Assembly (NCBI GenBank): GCA_964559845.1 | Contig: CAZLJF010000048.1 | Span: 1 to 11,987, forward strand | Origin: WSZY01 sp964559845 | Lineage (GTDB): Bacteria > Pseudomonadota > Zetaproteobacteria > Mariprofundales > Mariprofundaceae | Length of the DNA: 11,987 nucleotides | Direction: 5' to 3' | In this document: positions 1 through 7,184 of the stretch, piece after piece | Position numbering within the stretch: position 1 is the stretch's first letter | How the letters are laid out: each line of letters starts with the position of its first letter | Notes under the pieces: generated by a model | Database searches by the model: none | Told to the model about the DNA's origin: nothing | What the model saw: the letters and a program-made list of their open reading frames with translations, nothing else | Translations under genes and position numbers: made by a program

Positions 1-54
1 TCTTTTCCGATAGATAACAGAGTGCGATGAACGTACTGAAAGATAAAAAGAGCA

Positions 55-60
55 AGGAGG
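55..60 (+). promoter_or_regulatory. Ribosome binding site deciding the fliS start
   Basis: AGGAGG, a full anti-SD match, lies 5 nt before the ATG at 66. It favours this start over the in-frame ATG at 27, which has no comparable site. Confidence 0.8.
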
Positions 61-65
61 CTTCT

Positions 66-518
66 ATGACAGGGTATAGAGCATATCAGGGAAATCAGGT
101 GGAAGGGTCGGGCCCTTTGGGGTTGGTCTTATTGACTTATGAAGCACTCTACAAATCACTGGCGCATGCATACCGGGCTGTTGAGGGTGGAGATCTGGCC
201 GCCGAGGTGGATCATACAGGACGTGCACTTGAAGCACTGATTGAACTGTCAACCAGCCTGAATGCAGAAAAAGGTGGCGAAGTTACAAAGAATCTTGGCG
301 CACTTTACGCCTATATGATCAAGCGCCTTTCCGAAGGTATGTGTTCCTGCTCTACCGGCCATATAAAAGAGGTGATGCAACTGGTTCAGACGCTTCGCGA
401 AGGCTGGCAACAGTTGGCCAGGGATCAGAAAGGCGAGTTATCCGCTAATCATGCACCCTCAAGTTATCGTTCGCATGAGCAGCAGTCGATGCAATTGCTG
501 CAGCGTCATGCCGCATGA
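66..518 (+). CDS. fliS: Flagellar secretion chaperone FliS
   Basis: FliS is the cytoplasmic chaperone that binds the C-terminus of flagellin, stops premature polymerisation and hands it to the flagellar export gate. The 150-aa product is mostly helical. It has the family signatures: a YRAYQGNQVEGSGPLGLVLL-type N-terminus (residues 4-23), then SLN (64-66), GGE (70-72), NLGALYAYM (76-84) and KRL (86-88). The length is slightly over the usual 125-140 aa; the excess is a polar, Gln/Ser-rich tail from about residue 120. I chose the ATG at 66 because AGGAGG sits 5 nt upstream. An in-frame ATG at 27 would add 13 non-conserved residues and has no good ribosome site. The gene overlaps the fliT-like gene by ATGA, which suggests translational coupling. 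fliD probably lies to the left of the window; this is inference. Confidence 0.93.
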   Translation: MTGYRAYQGNQVEGSGPLGLVLLTYEALYKSLAHAYRAVEGGDLAAEVDHTGRALEALIELSTSLNAEKGGEVTKNLGALYAYMIKRLSEGMCSCSTGHIKEVMQLVQTLREGWQQLARDQKGELSANHAPSSYRSHEQQSMQLLQRHAA

Positions 519-859
519 GTAAAACCATGCAACTGCGGTTTGATGATGCTGTTGATGCCTGTGAGGAGTCTCTTGCAAAGATGCAGGCGTACATCATGAA
601 GAAGCAGTGGGAGAAGTATGCAGTTGCAGAGCAGGGGTTCACTCTCTTCATGCACGGGCTGCAAACACTGTGTAAAACAGACGGGGATGAACTGACAAGG
701 CTTGCTGGCTGTGAAAACAGGCTTAGGGAGCTCTCCCGGAGACAGCGTCGTGTCATGCGTCTGCTTGCCTCGCATATGCAGGCGGTTTCAGATGATATTA
801 CCAGCCTGGAGCAGGACTCCAGACGCTTGCGTCAGCTCTCGGAGTTTGCCGGGAGCTGA
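515..859 (+). CDS. FliT-like flagellar protein
   Basis: This 114-aa protein is highly charged and predicted all-helical. It follows fliS with a 4-nt ATGA overlap, the position normally taken by fliT. FliT is a small helical chaperone for the filament-cap protein FliD, and in enterics it also restrains FlhDC. The sequence shows long amphipathic stretches, including an Arg-rich helix around residues 69-84 (LRELSRRQRRVMRLLA) and a C-terminal helix with the pattern LEQDSRRLRQL. FliT proteins are poorly conserved, so the name rests on size, helical character and synteny rather than on a diagnostic motif. The 3' end overlaps the 3' end of the convergent kinase gene by 28 nt, so the C-terminal residues of both proteins come from the same DNA. 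Confidence 0.65.
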   Translation: MSKTMQLRFDDAVDACEESLAKMQAYIMKKQWEKYAVAEQGFTLFMHGLQTLCKTDGDELTRLAGCENRLRELSRRQRRVMRLLASHMQAVSDDITSLEQDSRRLRQLSEFAGS

Positions 860-2289
860 CGCTGCAGGTATTGCAGGAGCATATCCGGGTCAACAGGCTT
901 ACGGAGCAGATGCACTTCCAGATCGGCTTCAATACTCTGGTTTGAATAGCCGGTCATCATACAGATAGGAATCCGGCTTCCTGTTTCCCGAATTTTACCG
1001 GCCACTTCAAGTCCATCCATATGCGGCATGACAATATCCATGATAATGGCATCAATGTTATCTTCATGCTGTTGCCACAGATCCAGCGCCTGAATGCCGT
1101 CAGCGGCATCAAGAACCTCGTAACCGTGGCTGGCCAGAATCTCATGCATTGTCATGCGAATGGCTTCATCATCGTCAACCAGTAACACAGAAAGATTCAG
1201 TGGCTGAACATGATCGGTTTCATGTGCCAGGGGCAGCAGAACCCGAACTGTTGTACCGCATCTGGGTCGGCTGTCGATCTCGAGCGAGCCCCCCAGTTGT
1301 TTGATGTAGCTGTTGGCGCTGGAGAGTCCCAGGCCGGTGCCCTGCCCGACCGGCTTGGTTGTGAAAAACGGATCCATGCAGTGTTGAAGCTCGGATTCAT
1401 TCATGCCGTATCCGTTATCCTGAATGGTGATTTCAGCATATCTCTGTTCTTTCAGATCAAGCTTGACCGAGATCAGAGGGCTGGCAGGAAGTGTGGATTC
1501 GTTCATGCGATCAAAGGCACTTCTGGCGTTGGATATCAGTTCAAACAGGGTCTGTTTCAACTGAATCTCATTGGCCAGTGTAATCAGGCTGCGCTGCCTG
1601 ATTTCAAGGTTCAGTTGAATTGTTTTGGGCAGAGATGGGGTTGCAAGTGTAACCGTATCTTCAAGCAGCGCCGAGAGTGACACCTCCTGACTGACTGTCT
1701 GCTTCTGTTTTGAAAACATGAGCATGTTTTGCACCAGGCCGGAGGCACGCTCAATCAGTTTTCCGATCCGCTGCATGCGCTCTTTTTCTTTGGCATTATC
1801 CTCCGGGATTGCGCGGCGAACCATATAAAGGTGCCCCTGAAGACCTGCCAGAATATTGTTGAATTCATGTGCAATGCCGCCGGCAAGTGTTGATATGGAT
1901 TCAAGCCTCGCGGTCTGCTCCACCTGTCTGATGGTTCGATCCCGTTCCCGCAGGTCAACCTGGATGCCTACATAGCTATCTTCGGTTTTGATGATCTGGG
2001 TCCAGATATGGATAATCTCACCGGAGTAGCTTGTGTTGCGCAATTCGCCACTCCAGACGCCCTGATTCTCCAGCGCTTCCTGTATGGTCTTATAAAGAGC
2101 TTCGTCATGCAGGTGTGATTTGATTATGCCGATAGGCTGGCCGATGACATCATCTCTTGTGTAGCTGTAAAGTTTCAGGAATGCCTCGTTGACATGGGTG
2201 AACCGGCCATTCAGGTCGGCGATAAACATGGCATCCCGCCCGTGGTCGAACAGGGCACGAAGCGATGTTTCAAGTCTGCTGTCAGACAT
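832..2289 (-). CDS. Soluble PAS-sensor hybrid histidine kinase with C-terminal receiver
   Basis: This 485-aa hybrid two-component sensor has no transmembrane segment, so it should act in the cytoplasm. Domains in order: a PAS domain (about 10-118, with FIADLNGRF and VNEAFLKLY); a HisKA-type dimerisation domain with the H-box GGIAHEFNNILAG and phosphoacceptor His141; a HATPase_c domain with N-box ELISNARSAFD (about 250-260, Asn254), G1 DNGYGM (291-296), F-box DPFFTTK (306-312) and G2 GTGLGL (317-322); then a receiver (about 367-478) with acidic DDD (372-374), phosphoacceptor Asp418, Thr446 and Lys464. All catalytic residues are present. There is no output domain and no separate response regulator or Hpt gene in the window, so the partner is unknown. 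Its ATG lies inside the 3' end of the mutase gene (8-nt overlap), which implies cotranscription and coupling. The ligand of the PAS domain cannot be read from sequence. Confidence 0.92.
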   Translation of the reverse strand: MSDSRLETSLRALFDHGRDAMFIADLNGRFTHVNEAFLKLYSYTRDDVIGQPIGIIKSHLHDEALYKTIQEALENQGVWSGELRNTSYSGEIIHIWTQIIKTEDSYVGIQVDLRERDRTIRQVEQTARLESISTLAGGIAHEFNNILAGLQGHLYMVRRAIPEDNAKEKERMQRIGKLIERASGLVQNMLMFSKQKQTVSQEVSLSALLEDTVTLATPSLPKTIQLNLEIRQRSLITLANEIQLKQTLFELISNARSAFDRMNESTLPASPLISVKLDLKEQRYAEITIQDNGYGMNESELQHCMDPFFTTKPVGQGTGLGLSSANSYIKQLGGSLEIDSRPRCGTTVRVLLPLAHETDHVQPLNLSVLLVDDDEAIRMTMHEILASHGYEVLDAADGIQALDLWQQHEDNIDAIIMDIVMPHMDGLEVAGKIRETGSRIPICMMTGYSNQSIEADLEVHLLRKPVDPDMLLQYLQRQLPANSES

Positions 2290-3652
2290 GATCTTTCAGC
2301 CACCCCTCGATCAGGTTCCGCATCTGCTGCAGACGTGTTTCATCGGGGGCTTCAAAACGCAAAACGAGACTGGGTTGCGTATTGGATGCCCGCAGCAGCC
2401 CCCAGCCGTCATCAAAGGTTATACGCATGCCATCCACATCAATAATATTATAGCCTGCTTTTGAAAAGTATGCTTTTGCCTCTTCCACCAGCGAAAACTT
2501 GCGTGCATCAGGACACTCTATCCGAATTTCCGGTGTTGCAACTGCCTTGGGAAGGCCGGAAAGCAGCTCGGAAGCAGGACGATTCTGGCTGGCAATAACC
2601 TGCATGACGCGTGCGCCGGCATACACCGCATCATCAAAGCCGAAAAAGCGGTCGGCAAAAAACATGTGCCCGCTCATCTCTCCGGCCAGCAATGCACCGG
2701 TTTCTTTCATCTTGGCCTTGATCGGCGAATGGCCGGTTCGCCACATAATCGCATGGCCGCCATGGGCCGCGATATCATCATACATATGCTGCGAACATTT
2801 TACCTCGGAGATGATGGTGGCGCCGGGGTGGTTTTTTAGCAGCAGTCTGGAGAGCAGCAACAGCAGCATATCTCCCCAGATGATATCGCCGTTCTCATCA
2901 ACCACGCCGATGCGGTCGCCATCGCCGTCAAAGGCAATGCCCAGATCTGCCTTGTGTTCACGAACCGATGCAGCGATGTCCTGCATGTTCTCTTCAACGG
3001 TGGGATCGGGATGGTGGTTGGGAAAGGTGCCATCCGGTTCACAGAAAAGTTCAATAACTTCACACCCGAGTTTTCGATAAAGCGGGGCGGCAATGACACC
3101 GGAGGGGCCGTTGCCGGCGTCGATCACTACCTTCAGCGGACGGGAGAGATGAATATCTCCGGCGACAAAGGCCTTATAGTCCGGCACTACATCTACGGAG
3201 TGAAGCGAACCACGCGCCCCGGCTCTGCGTTGCGGCCCAAGCATCAGTTCTTTCAGCCTCTGGATATCGTCACCATGCAGGCTTTCACGGCCTTTCATCA
3301 TCTTGAAACCGTTATAATCGCCGGGATTGTGGCTGGCCGTTACCATCACACATCCGGCACCATCCAGGTGGAACACGGCGTAGTAGGCCAGCGGTGTCGG
3401 CACCATGCCGATATCAATGACATCAGCACCAGCGTCAAGCAATCCTTCAATGACAGCCTTCTGAATGGCAGGGCCGGAGAGGCGCACATCTCTTGCAACT
3501 ATAACAGGGCGACTCTCCCCATCCGGCAGCATGGCGGCATAGGCATATCCCAGTCTGTGGGCCAGTGCCTCGGTAATGTCCCTGCCTGCGATTCCCCGAA
3601 TATCATATTCACGAAAGGCATGGTGCGGGAATGGATCGAAAGTCTGCGGCAT
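2282..3652 (-). CDS. algC: Phosphomannomutase/phosphoglucomutase (AlgC/ManB family)
   Basis: This 456-aa alpha-D-phosphohexomutase of the PMM/PGM class interconverts 6-phospho and 1-phospho forms of mannose or glucose. It feeds GDP-mannose and UDP-glucose, and so LPS and exopolysaccharide synthesis. The N-terminal FREYDIRG (13-20) is typical of the AlgC group. The active-site serine loop is TASHNP with Ser107. The Mg-binding loop is DGDGDR (242-247). The sugar-specificity loop is GEMSGH (324-329), the Glu/Ser form seen in dual-specificity PMM/PGM enzymes. The phosphate-binding loop is RASNTQP (421-427). The length matches the family (about 455-465 aa). The ATG at 3652 is preceded by GGAG at 6 nt. 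It is the first gene of a two-gene unit with the hybrid kinase and is divergent from rep. The symbol follows the family; in this organism manB or pgm would be equally defensible. Confidence 0.93.
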   Translation of the reverse strand: MPQTFDPFPHHAFREYDIRGIAGRDITEALAHRLGYAYAAMLPDGESRPVIVARDVRLSGPAIQKAVIEGLLDAGADVIDIGMVPTPLAYYAVFHLDGAGCVMVTASHNPGDYNGFKMMKGRESLHGDDIQRLKELMLGPQRRAGARGSLHSVDVVPDYKAFVAGDIHLSRPLKVVIDAGNGPSGVIAAPLYRKLGCEVIELFCEPDGTFPNHHPDPTVEENMQDIAASVREHKADLGIAFDGDGDRIGVVDENGDIIWGDMLLLLLSRLLLKNHPGATIISEVKCSQHMYDDIAAHGGHAIMWRTGHSPIKAKMKETGALLAGEMSGHMFFADRFFGFDDAVYAGARVMQVIASQNRPASELLSGLPKAVATPEIRIECPDARKFSLVEEAKAYFSKAGYNIIDVDGMRITFDDGWGLLRASNTQPSLVLRFEAPDETRLQQMRNLIEGWLKDHV

Positions 3653-3685
3653 GAATGCTCCGAAACTGGGATGTTGAATGCATGA

Positions 3686-3714
3686 ATGCTATCGCTTATT
3701 CGGTGCTACCTCAA
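3686..3714 (-). promoter_or_regulatory. Candidate sigma-70 promoter for the mutase-kinase unit
   Basis: Read on the minus strand, TTGAGG (3714-3709) and TAGCAT (3691-3686) are separated by 17 nt. Each matches the consensus at 4 of 6 positions. The site lies in the divergent gap in front of the mutase ATG at 3652. This is inspection only; no transcription data are available. Confidence 0.3.
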
Positions 3715-3756
3715 ATCGCTTGCCAGATGCTTTGCGCTCTCTAAGCTGCATCGCCC

Positions 3757-5727
3757 ATGTCATCAGTCAGCTCATCAGAACTCAACGAAGCGCAGTACAG
3801 GGCGGTGTTTCATCGCGGTGGCCCGTTGCTTGTACTGGCCGGTGCCGGATCGGGTAAAACCCGCGTGATTACCGAGCGCATCGCTGCACTGATCGAGCGT
3901 GATGTACCGGATGACGCCATCACCTCTGTGACCTTTACCAACAAGGCCGCACGCGAAATGAGAGAGCGGCTTGCGGAGAGGCTGGGTGAGAAAAGTAAAA
4001 AGCTTCGTATCTGTACATTCCATGCACTGGGTCTCGCCATTGTGCGTGAAGATGCCGATCTGATCGGCTGTCGTGCCAACCTCTCCATCTTCTCCGGAGC
4101 TGAACAGCGCTCATGCATGCGCAGTGTATTGCAGGATATGAAATTGCCTTCCGACAGCGACCAGGTGGACCGTTTTATCAACCGTATTTCGATGCTGAAA
4201 AATGGTATGCTCGATGATAGCGATGGCTCTCTCTCCGGAGTGCGTGAACGCTACGATGCATTGCTTCGCAAGATGAATGCTGTTGATTTTGATGATCTGA
4301 TGGTGCTGCCGATCCGGTTGCTTTCCGAACATGAGGAGATCCGGGCCAAATGGCAGATGCGTACACGCCACTTTCTGATTGATGAATATCAGGATTCCAG
4401 CCGTGTTCAGTATGAACTGGTGCGGCTTTTGGTGCCGGCAGATGGTAACCTGACCGTGGTGGGAGACGATGACCAGTCGATTTACGGCTGGCGTGGCGCC
4501 GAGGTGAAAAACCTGTTCCAGCTGGAGCGTGATTACCCTGATTTAACGGTGATCCGGCTGGAGGAGAATTATCGCTCCACCGGCATGATTCTGGATGCAG
4601 CCAATACTCTGATTGCCAACAACTCCGAGCGGCTGGGCAAAACCCTGCGCTCAAATCTCGGGCGGGGGAAATCGGTACGTGTCTGGGAATCTCCGAATCC
4701 TGAAGAGGAGGCGGAGCGGGTTGCTGGAGATATCAAGACCCGGCGGGCCGTTTCAGAGCTGAAGTGGGATGATTTCTGCATTCTCTACCGCGCCAGTTAC
4801 CAGTCACGCCCGCTGGAGATGGCGCTGCGTTCAGCAAATATTCCATATCATGTCAGCGGTGGCCTCTCATTTTTTGATCGTGCTGAGATCCAGGATCTGC
4901 TGGCCTATCTGCGCCTGATATCCAACTTTTCCGATGATCTTGCCTTTATGCGCGCCATTTCGAGGCCGAGAAGAGGTGTCGGTGACAAGGCGCTGGGCGA
5001 TATCGGCAGTTTCGCACAGGCGCACCGCTGTTCACTGCTGGAAGCCTGCCTTGATGAGCGCCTGGATCATCGCTTGAGCCATACCCTGCGCGAGTTTGGC
5101 GATATGATTGTCGGGCTGGAACATCTCTTCCTGAACGGAGAGCCGGATGATGCCTTTGATGCACTGATGGATCGCTCGCTGTTGATTGCTGCCATTGAGA
5201 ATGAGGCTGCTGATGAGAAGGAGAGCGAGCGACGCCTGGGCAATATTTATGAGCTTCGCCGCTGGTGGATGACACATGCGGAAGAGGGGGGCTCGCTTGC
5301 CGACTTTTTGCAGAAGGTCTTTCTGCTGGCCGACAAGGAAGATGATGACCCGAGCGGTCAGGTGCGCTTGATGACGGTGCATGCCGCCAAGGGTCTGGAA
5401 TTTGCCCATGTCTATGTGGTGGGTATGGAGGATGGAAGTTTTCCGCACAAATCGGCAGTGGAAGAGAACCGCATGGAGGAGGAGCGGCGTCTGATGTATG
5501 TAGCGATGACCCGGGCCCGCTATCGTCTGACATTGAGCCGTGCCCGTATGCGCAGCCGTTTCGGACAGAAAGAGAAGACCGCACCGTCGCCATTTTTGAA
5601 GGAACCGGATCAGAATACGCTCTGGTGGGTGGATCGTGATACCGATACGGAAGAGGCACAGGAAGAGGTGCTGGAGAGCATGGCCGCCATGCGTGCACGC
5701 CTGGAAGCGGCTGCTCAGGCGAAGTAG
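3757..5727 (+). CDS. rep: ATP-dependent DNA helicase Rep (UvrD/Rep superfamily 1A)
   Basis: This 656-aa SF1A 3'-5' helicase helps restart stalled replication forks and displaces bound proteins ahead of the replisome. Walker A is AGAGSGKT (28-35), followed by motif Ia TFTNKAAREM (59-68) and the TFHALGL motif (87-93). Walker B/II is DEYQD (209-213), motif III is GDDDQSIYGWRGA (236-248) and motif IV is EENYRS (269-274). The Rep-type stretch SGGLSFFDRAEIQDLLAYLR spans 367-386. Motif V is MTVHAAKGLEF (539-549) and motif VI is EEERRLMYVAMTRAR (574-588). From memory of E. coli Rep (673 aa), long stretches align without large gaps and more closely than UvrD or PcrA would, so I call it Rep. The ATG at 3757 gives the expected N-terminus but has no clear Shine-Dalgarno site. 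No convincing promoter was found in the short gap upstream. The stop codon lies inside the end of the convergent gene remnant. Confidence 0.92.
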   Translation: MSSVSSSELNEAQYRAVFHRGGPLLVLAGAGSGKTRVITERIAALIERDVPDDAITSVTFTNKAAREMRERLAERLGEKSKKLRICTFHALGLAIVREDADLIGCRANLSIFSGAEQRSCMRSVLQDMKLPSDSDQVDRFINRISMLKNGMLDDSDGSLSGVRERYDALLRKMNAVDFDDLMVLPIRLLSEHEEIRAKWQMRTRHFLIDEYQDSSRVQYELVRLLVPADGNLTVVGDDDQSIYGWRGAEVKNLFQLERDYPDLTVIRLEENYRSTGMILDAANTLIANNSERLGKTLRSNLGRGKSVRVWESPNPEEEAERVAGDIKTRRAVSELKWDDFCILYRASYQSRPLEMALRSANIPYHVSGGLSFFDRAEIQDLLAYLRLISNFSDDLAFMRAISRPRRGVGDKALGDIGSFAQAHRCSLLEACLDERLDHRLSHTLREFGDMIVGLEHLFLNGEPDDAFDALMDRSLLIAAIENEAADEKESERRLGNIYELRRWWMTHAEEGGSLADFLQKVFLLADKEDDDPSGQVRLMTVHAAKGLEFAHVYVVGMEDGSFPHKSAVEENRMEEERRLMYVAMTRARYRLTLSRARMRSRFGQKEKTAPSPFLKEPDQNTLWWVDRDTDTEEAQEEVLESMAAMRARLEAAAQAK

Positions 5728-5963
5728 GGCAGTATGTGCTCCGGAAGCTCAAGAATACAGAATCGGTCAGCTTGCCGGACAGCGATCCGGATGTTGTGCT
5801 TCATACCACACTTTGCTGTATGTACGTGTATGCGGCGTTCTTCCAATTTGAATCCGGCTTTCAGCATACGCAGGGAGAATGCCGTATCCGTGAAGGCCGA
5901 CCAGACGGTTAGCATGCCACCGGGCCTGAGAGCGTCACAGGCGCTGTCCAGTCCGCACAGGCC
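5715..5963 (-). pseudogene. C-terminal remnant of a spermidine-synthase-like SAM-binding protein
   Basis: An uninterrupted 82-codon frame reads on the minus strand from a TAG (5966-5964) to a TGA (5717-5715). It starts GLCGLDSACDALRPGGMLTVW and continues SAF, then KAGFKLEERRIHV and KHNIRIAV. The run ALRPGGMLxVWSA, then about 15 residues later KAGF plus a basic segment ending KHxIxxA, matches from memory the last 60-70 residues of spermidine-synthase-like (polyamine aminopropyltransferase family) proteins. These normally have some 150 further residues, including the SAM/dcSAM-binding Rossmann core. That core is absent: the frame closes with a stop and the next gene begins only 14 nt away on the other strand. 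An internal ATG (5915) could give a 66-aa peptide but has no ribosome site. I read it as a truncated gene. It overlaps the end of rep by 13 nt. Confidence 0.6.
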
Positions 5964-5977
5964 CTAAAGTTTTCAAT

Positions 5978-6598
5978 ATGAAAAAAGAGCAGCGTAAACG
6001 TATTGTTGACCGCCACCGTGACAGCCTGACCCGGTATGGTTATCACCCCAATGCGCTCTACTGGAGCAGTCGTGAGATTCAGGAGATTCGTTTCAGGGTA
6101 TTGGCGGAGATTGGCATCGAATCGGGAGACTCGGTGCTTGATGTTGGCTGTGGCTTTGGCGATTTCAAGGGCTGGTTCGGGAAGCAGGGCGGAGCGCTGG
6201 ATTATGTCGGCATTGATCTTTCACCTGACCTGCTGGCAGAGGCAAGAGGGCGGCATCCCGATAGCATATTTGTTGATGGTGACTTGTTTGATATGGATTT
6301 TGCCGACCAGAGTTTTGACTGGGTGGTGCTCTCCGGTGCGTTGAACGAGCAGCTTCATGATGATGGCGCTTATGCCCGCAGGGTGATTGCACGCATGTTG
6401 TTGCTTTGCCGCAAGGGAGTAGCCTTCAACCTGCTGGATGCCCGCTATCTGCAGGCGCATGATCTGCAAAGCCATATGCCTGAAGAGATGCTGGACTGGT
6501 GCCGGAGTTTGTGTCCGCATTGCACGCTGCGCGATGACTATCTCGATAATGATTTTACCATCTATATGCGCAGGTTGCCTGCACGGAACGGAAGCTAA
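5978..6598 (+). CDS. Class I SAM-dependent methyltransferase, substrate unknown
   Basis: This 206-aa Rossmann-fold methyltransferase has motif I VLDVGCGFGDF (53-63), the post-I acidic GIDLSPDLL (78-86), motif II-like FVDGDLFDM (98-106) and a FDWVVLSGALNEQ segment (113-125) typical of the family's fourth strand. The N-terminus has the pattern RHRDSLTRYGYHPNALYW (13-30), which I recognise only as a substrate-side helix of small uncharacterised methyltransferases. The substrate cannot be deduced. No clear Shine-Dalgarno site precedes the ATG, and the start is 14 nt from the end of the truncated gene frame on the other strand, so its promoter region may have been created by the deletion. Its TAA interlocks with the stop of the convergent membrane-protein gene (6595-6598). 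Confidence 0.85.
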   Translation: MKKEQRKRIVDRHRDSLTRYGYHPNALYWSSREIQEIRFRVLAEIGIESGDSVLDVGCGFGDFKGWFGKQGGALDYVGIDLSPDLLAEARGRHPDSIFVDGDLFDMDFADQSFDWVVLSGALNEQLHDDGAYARRVIARMLLLCRKGVAFNLLDARYLQAHDLQSHMPEEMLDWCRSLCPHCTLRDDYLDNDFTIYMRRLPARNGS

Positions 6599-6870
6599 CG
6601 TTTCAGCGCCTTCAGACGCTCCTGACGCTTGTGGTAAAGGATCCATCCATCAAGTGCCAGAGCTGCAACAATCGAGAGCCAGAGCAGCCATGTTGGCAGG
6701 GAGACAAATTCAGAAATCGCCTTCATACCGCCGCCATCAGTGATATTACTATAGATCAGAAATCCAAGCACAAGATGTCCGGCCACCAGCGTGGTAATCA
6801 TCACCAGTGCCCAGAAGGTGGTGATGAAGAATGTAATATTCGAGGTGGTGCCCGGACGTTTAATGGCCAT
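6595..6870 (-). CDS. Small two-helix inner-membrane protein, function unknown
   Basis: This 91-aa protein has two hydrophobic segments, about residues 12-41 (rich in F, T, V, L, with a WALVMITTLVAGHLVLGFLIY core) and 58-79 (LPTWLLWLSIVAALALDGWILY). A short Gly-rich loop (GGGMK) separates them, and a basic tail KRQERLKALKR would sit in the cytoplasm by the positive-inside rule. I do not recognise the family. It is the last gene of the five-gene minus-strand operon. Its ATG shares one base with the stop of the BamE-like gene (TAATG, 6872-6868), a reinitiation arrangement. No Shine-Dalgarno site is visible, so its translation probably depends on the upstream gene. The envelope genes upstream suggest an envelope role, but nothing specific can be claimed. 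Confidence 0.7.
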   Translation of the reverse strand: MAIKRPGTTSNITFFITTFWALVMITTLVAGHLVLGFLIYSNITDGGGMKAISEFVSLPTWLLWLSIVAALALDGWILYHKRQERLKALKR

Positions 6871-7184
6871 TAATTGTCAAAACCGAAGTATTCGATCTTT
6901 TTAACACGCAACGCGTCATCATAAGTAATCTCTATAACGCGCAGCTTGTCCTTTTCCGTTTCAGAGTTACGATGATCCTCGACATAGCGGACACGGTTCG
7001 GACGCAGCGGATCTTTCATGGCCGGTGAACCGAGCAGGGTTTCGACACGAAAGCGGGAGTCCCCCTCCTGAATGGACCAGACATCCTCGTTTTTCAGAAT
7101 ATTTCCCTGATGAATTTCATAGGTTCTGCAGGCTGTGGTTGAAAGCAGCAGGGTAAGCGCGATAAGCCGGATGATATGTTTCAT
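6870..7184 (-). CDS. BamE/SmpA/OmlA-family outer-membrane assembly lipoprotein
   Basis: This 104-aa lipoprotein starts with a classic signal: MKHIIR, a hydrophobic stretch and the lipobox LSTTAC with the acylated Cys at 19. The mature part matches the BamE (SmpA/OmlA) fold: QGNIL (26-30), WSIQEGDSRFRVETLLGSP (36-54), DPLRPNR (58-64) and YVED (67-70), then a beta-hairpin-like end ITYDDALRVKKIEYFG. The LLGSP...DP...R..Y pattern is the BamE signature. BamE stabilises the BamA-BamD complex that inserts beta-barrel proteins into the outer membrane. The length fits the family (about 100-120 aa). The start overlaps the end of hldD by ATGA. Because distant SmpA-like lipoproteins share the fold, I give the family rather than a firm bamE symbol. 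Confidence 0.82.
   Translation of the reverse strand: MKHIIRLIALTLLLSTTACRTYEIHQGNILKNEDVWSIQEGDSRFRVETLLGSPAMKDPLRPNRVRYVEDHRNSETEKDKLRVIEITYDDALRVKKIEYFGFDN

Noticed and set aside
1210..1680. 156-codon plus-strand frame inside the kinase gene
   Set aside because: It is antisense to the HATPase domain whose N, G1, F and G2 boxes are all intact.
2499..3080. 193-codon plus-strand frame within the mutase gene
   Set aside because: Composition is Ser/Pro-rich, typical of an antisense shadow, and it overlaps a well-supported coding sequence.
2954..3685. 243-codon open frame on the plus strand across the mutase gene
   Set aside because: It is antisense to a gene with all catalytic motifs intact, has no recognisable domain and no ribosome site.
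3720..3747. TTGCCA-N16-TAAGCT as a rep promoter
   Set aside because: The -10 matches only 3 of 6 and lies within 10 nt of the ATG, leaving almost no leader.
4946..5752. 268-codon minus-strand frame across the 3' half of rep
   Set aside because: It is rich in Pro, Ser and His as expected from reading rep backwards, with no domain; rep motifs V and VI are on the other strand.
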